Both the position numbers and the translations under genes were made by a program. This document shows, in pieces, positions 19,776 through 21,232 of a stretch of 21,232 nucleotides of DNA. Position 1 is the stretch's first letter. Each line of letters starts with the position of its first letter. This DNA is from a virus. The stretch spans positions 1 through 21,232 of the IMG/VR virus record IMGVR_UViG_3300025598_000210; one strand, written 5' to 3'. Under the pieces are notes generated by a model. The model had not been told where the DNA came from. It saw only the letters and a program-made list of their open reading frames with translations, and did no database searches.

Positions 19776-20110
19776 TCAGCAGTTGCTCCTGCGCTTATTG
19801 CAGCCTGAGCCGCGTCGTATTGAGCACCTACCTTGGCGTCGCCACCAAGGTTCATGCCTGTTTCAATTTCCCACTTTGATCCGGCTCGTTGTTCTAGCGA
19901 AGCAGAACCTTTAACCGTCTTTGGTTGCACACCGTCTTTGCGTAGACGCCTGTAAGCATCCACGTCTTTGTGCATCTTCTTTGTGTCCATGTCAATAACA
20001 CCGGCATTAGAACGTGTCTCCATTGCAGACGGAGCAATAGAGATAGAAGCGGCCTTACAGCCGAAACAGTCCTCTGGGTGAAGTCCAACGTTGTGTGGTG
20101 TTGCGGTCAT
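19772..20110 (-). CDS. Protein of unknown function with CFGC motif (112 aa)
   Basis: The protein begins TATPHNVGLHPEDCFGCKA, with C15-x2-C18 close to two histidines, a possible metal site. A basic helical region (HKDVDAYRRLRKDGVQPK) and an alanine-rich, helical end (DAAQAAISAGATAE) follow. The pattern with SKWEIETGM is seen in small virion-region proteins of actinophage-like genomes, without known function. It overlaps neighbours on both sides by ATGA. It could be a minor virion component or a chaperone for the collagen fibre whose gene follows at once. Confidence 0.75.
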   Translation of the reverse strand: MTATPHNVGLHPEDCFGCKAASISIAPSAMETRSNAGVIDMDTKKMHKDVDAYRRLRKDGVQPKTVKGSASLEQRAGSKWEIETGMNLGGDAKVGAQYDAAQAAISAGATAE

Positions 20111-20493
20111 GAAATCAAGGCTCCGTATCCTGCGTTAGTCAATGCCGTAGCTTCTGCCGTAGTAACTTGACATACGTTCATATACACTTTAACCACATAA
20201 GGGTTCTGGCTTACTGTAACAGATGTAGGCACAGGTGGGTTGACTTCGTAGTTGACAAAGTACGACGTGGAGTATGGTGCTTCTGGGTTCCACGGGTTGT
20301 ATGGGTACGGAATGTTCGTGTTGGAGTTCTCCGGCGTAGCCGTGTCCTGAACGAACGTACCGTCCGATAACTTAAAGACTAAGACGTAACGTGGCCTGTT
20401 AGGGAAGTAACGCCATAACCTACGCTCCAAGCCCTTTGAGTCGGGCAGGATCGGTGGGTTGTCCTTTACCTTTGGTGGTGTAAAAGTAGGCAT
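20107..20493 (-). CDS. Small virion-region protein of unknown function (128 aa)
   Basis: The 128-aa protein starts with a proline-rich arm (PTFTPPKVKDNPPILPD), then a basic LERRLWRYFPNRPR, a strand pair (YVLVFKLSDGTFVQD), a proline/tyrosine-rich middle (NIPYPYNPWNPEAPY) and a final beta part (NPYVVKVYMNVCQVTT). No family is recognised. Lack of Cys pairs or charge clusters, plus location before the fibre genes, suggests a structural protein. It ends with ATGA overlap. The start is six nt after the previous stop, with only a weak GTAGG site. Confidence 0.72.
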   Translation of the reverse strand: MPTFTPPKVKDNPPILPDSKGLERRLWRYFPNRPRYVLVFKLSDGTFVQDTATPENSNTNIPYPYNPWNPEAPYSTSYFVNYEVNPPVPTSVTVSQNPYVVKVYMNVCQVTTAEATALTNAGYGALIS

Positions 20494-20499
20494 GAAAGC

Positions 20500-20742
20500 C
20501 TACTTAATCTGGTTCTTACGTCCGAGAGCACCAATGCGAGCAGCATCAATAGCGTCACCCATACGAGCACCACCAGTTGTCTGGTTTTCAGCCGGAGCTG
20601 AAGTAGGTTGACCAACTGGCTTAGTTACACGAGTGTAACCACTGTCAAGGCTTTCCTCAAGAAGTGTTGCTGCACGAAAGTCAATAGGCGTACCTACTGT
20701 TTTGCTGTCCACGTCAAAGATTGCGTCATACTTACTAGCCAT
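20500..20742 (-). CDS. Small protein of unknown function (80 aa)
   Basis: The 80-aa protein has a polar, possibly disordered middle (PVGQPTSAPAENQTTGG) between an N-terminal SKYDAIFDVDSKTVG part and a helical end (MGDAIDAARIGALGRKNQIK). The ATG overlaps the upstream stop (TAATG) with GGAGA upstream. No function is recognised. Its small size and position fit minor capsid or connector-region proteins. Confidence 0.7.
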   Translation of the reverse strand: MASKYDAIFDVDSKTVGTPIDFRAATLLEESLDSGYTRVTKPVGQPTSAPAENQTTGGARMGDAIDAARIGALGRKNQIK

Positions 20743-20999
20743 TACATTTCTCCGTATGTCTTGTAGCCAACTACTTCTGGAGCGTCAGCGTTTGAGCCGT
20801 ACTCCAACTTTGTAATGCCACCGATAATTGGTGTGCCCTTAACGCCACGAGCAGTGTTTGTTTCAACGCCACGGTTAGCAGGTCCACTTGTCTCAGTAGA
20901 GGTTACAGGTGTTGGGATGTATCCTGTGTCAATAGTATTGGCTGTGGTTCCACGAAGGAATTCAGCCGATACTGTTGGAAATGATGCGCGTGATTCCAT
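20742..20999 (-). CDS. Small protein of unknown function (85 aa)
   Basis: The frame is open upstream of 20999, but the ATG at 20999 forms TAATG with the stop of the preceding short gene, so it is preferred over a start at 21044. The product is rich in Thr, Gly and Pro (TIDTGYIPTPVTSTETSGP) with GVKGTPIIGGITKLEYG near the end, suggesting an extended, poorly ordered structure. It couples to the next gene by TAATG. No family is recognised; a minor virion protein is likely from context. Confidence 0.7.
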   Translation of the reverse strand: MESRASFPTVSAEFLRGTTANTIDTGYIPTPVTSTETSGPANRGVETNTARGVKGTPIIGGITKLEYGSNADAPEVVGYKTYGEM

Positions 21000-21178
21000 T
21001 ATGTCCACCTTGTGTCGGTCATGTCGCACTGGCCACAGTAGCAAGGGTCTGATGTTTCGCCCTTAATTGCTGTAGCGTCGTTACGAGCTGCGCGTGTTGC
21101 GCGGTTTGGTAGGGGTGTTCCTGCTGACATTGCGGATTCTGGTCCGAGTGTCAAGCCAAGTCCTGTAGGTACTGTCAT
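20999..21178 (-). CDS. Short protein with CxCxxC motif (59 aa)
   Basis: Read by hand on the minus strand: the ATG at 21178 overlaps an upstream TGA (ATGA), GAGGA lies upstream, and 59 codons end in a TAA that overlaps the next ATG (TAATG). The product starts MTVPTGLGLTLGPESAMSAG, has a basic PNRATRAARN part and ends with SDPCYCGQCDMTDTRWT, whose three cysteines (C46, C48, C51) could hold a metal. Overlap at both ends makes it a credible gene despite its size. Function unknown. Confidence 0.72.
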   Translation of the reverse strand: MTVPTGLGLTLGPESAMSAGTPLPNRATRAARNDATAIKGETSDPCYCGQCDMTDTRWT

Positions 21179-21232
21179 GAGAGTTTTTCCTCGCTAGTGT
21201 GTTGATCCTTGAGAGAAACGAGGTTGCCGTTT
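21175..21232 (-). CDS. C-terminal end of an upstream gene cut by the window edge
   Basis: The minus-strand frame from the window edge reads NGNLVSLKDQHTSEEKLS and stops at a TGA that overlaps the next ATG (ATGA), the standard junction of this genome. Only 18 residues are visible, charged and probably a C-terminal tail, so no product can be named. Another frame stops earlier at TAG and lacks this coupling. Confidence 0.45.
   Translation of the reverse strand, partial: NGNLVSLKDQHTSEEKLS

Noticed and set aside
1-21232. tRNA genes, integrase, attachment sites
   Set aside because: Gaps between genes are at most about 65 nt and none holds a tRNA-like cloverleaf; no integrase-like protein is present, so lifestyle cannot be decided.

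Overview
The window looks like part of a tailed double-stranded DNA phage genome. All supported genes lie on the minus strand, packed with ATGA, GTGA, TAATG or 8-nt overlaps and good Shine-Dalgarno sites. The host is a bacterium that relies on Shine-Dalgarno initiation. Two features point to a Gram-positive, probably actinobacterial, host: an Rpf/transglycosylase-like secreted muralytic protein, and a holin-like protein with a PNxGSSLRDAIDRIE motif of the kind seen in actinophages. That host assignment is inference. No terminase, portal, capsid, integrase, tRNA or CRISPR array is visible, so this is a partial genome.

In the direction of transcription (high to low coordinates), the window opens with small genes of unknown function (21232-19772), probably virion-associated. 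The tail and adhesin block follows (19775-9568): a 903-aa protein with two collagen-like rods, a 580-aa glycine-rich plus beta-propeller protein, a 104-aa protein, a 414-aa putative adaptor, a 904-aa propeller-like tail protein and a 477-aa fibre with GDVTG repeats. Next comes a 59-aa zinc-ribbon gene and a lysis-like cassette (9380-7479): an NlpC/P60 endolysin, three small membrane proteins (one holin-like, one DUF1003) and a second, permuted NlpC/P60-type peptidase. An accessory block (7420-4682) holds a metallophosphoesterase, three very small genes, a glycosyltransferase-methyltransferase fusion and an unknown gene.

A consensus-like sigma70 promoter with a perfect palindrome between its -35 and -10 boxes (4645-4673) starts the second transcription unit (4617-1). 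This is the DNA metabolism module: Cas4/RecB-like Fe-S nuclease, ERF annealing protein, a secreted Rpf-like protein (out of place here), a winged-helix replication protein, a Dam-type adenine methyltransferase, a PD-(D/E)XK endonuclease, small zinc and SH3-like proteins, and SSB. Nuclease, ERF and SSB together form a plausible recombination set.

Four genes are shorter than 60 codons (6183-6308, 6298-6381, 9380-9559, 20999-21178). I read them by hand; each has a start-stop overlap with a neighbour and a Shine-Dalgarno site. Strong candidates for follow-up are the palindromic promoter, the Rpf-like protein inside the replication module, the glycosyltransferase-methyltransferase fusion with its micro-gene cluster, the two collagen rods of identical length, and the SSB-like acidic PF tail found on ERF rather than on SSB.
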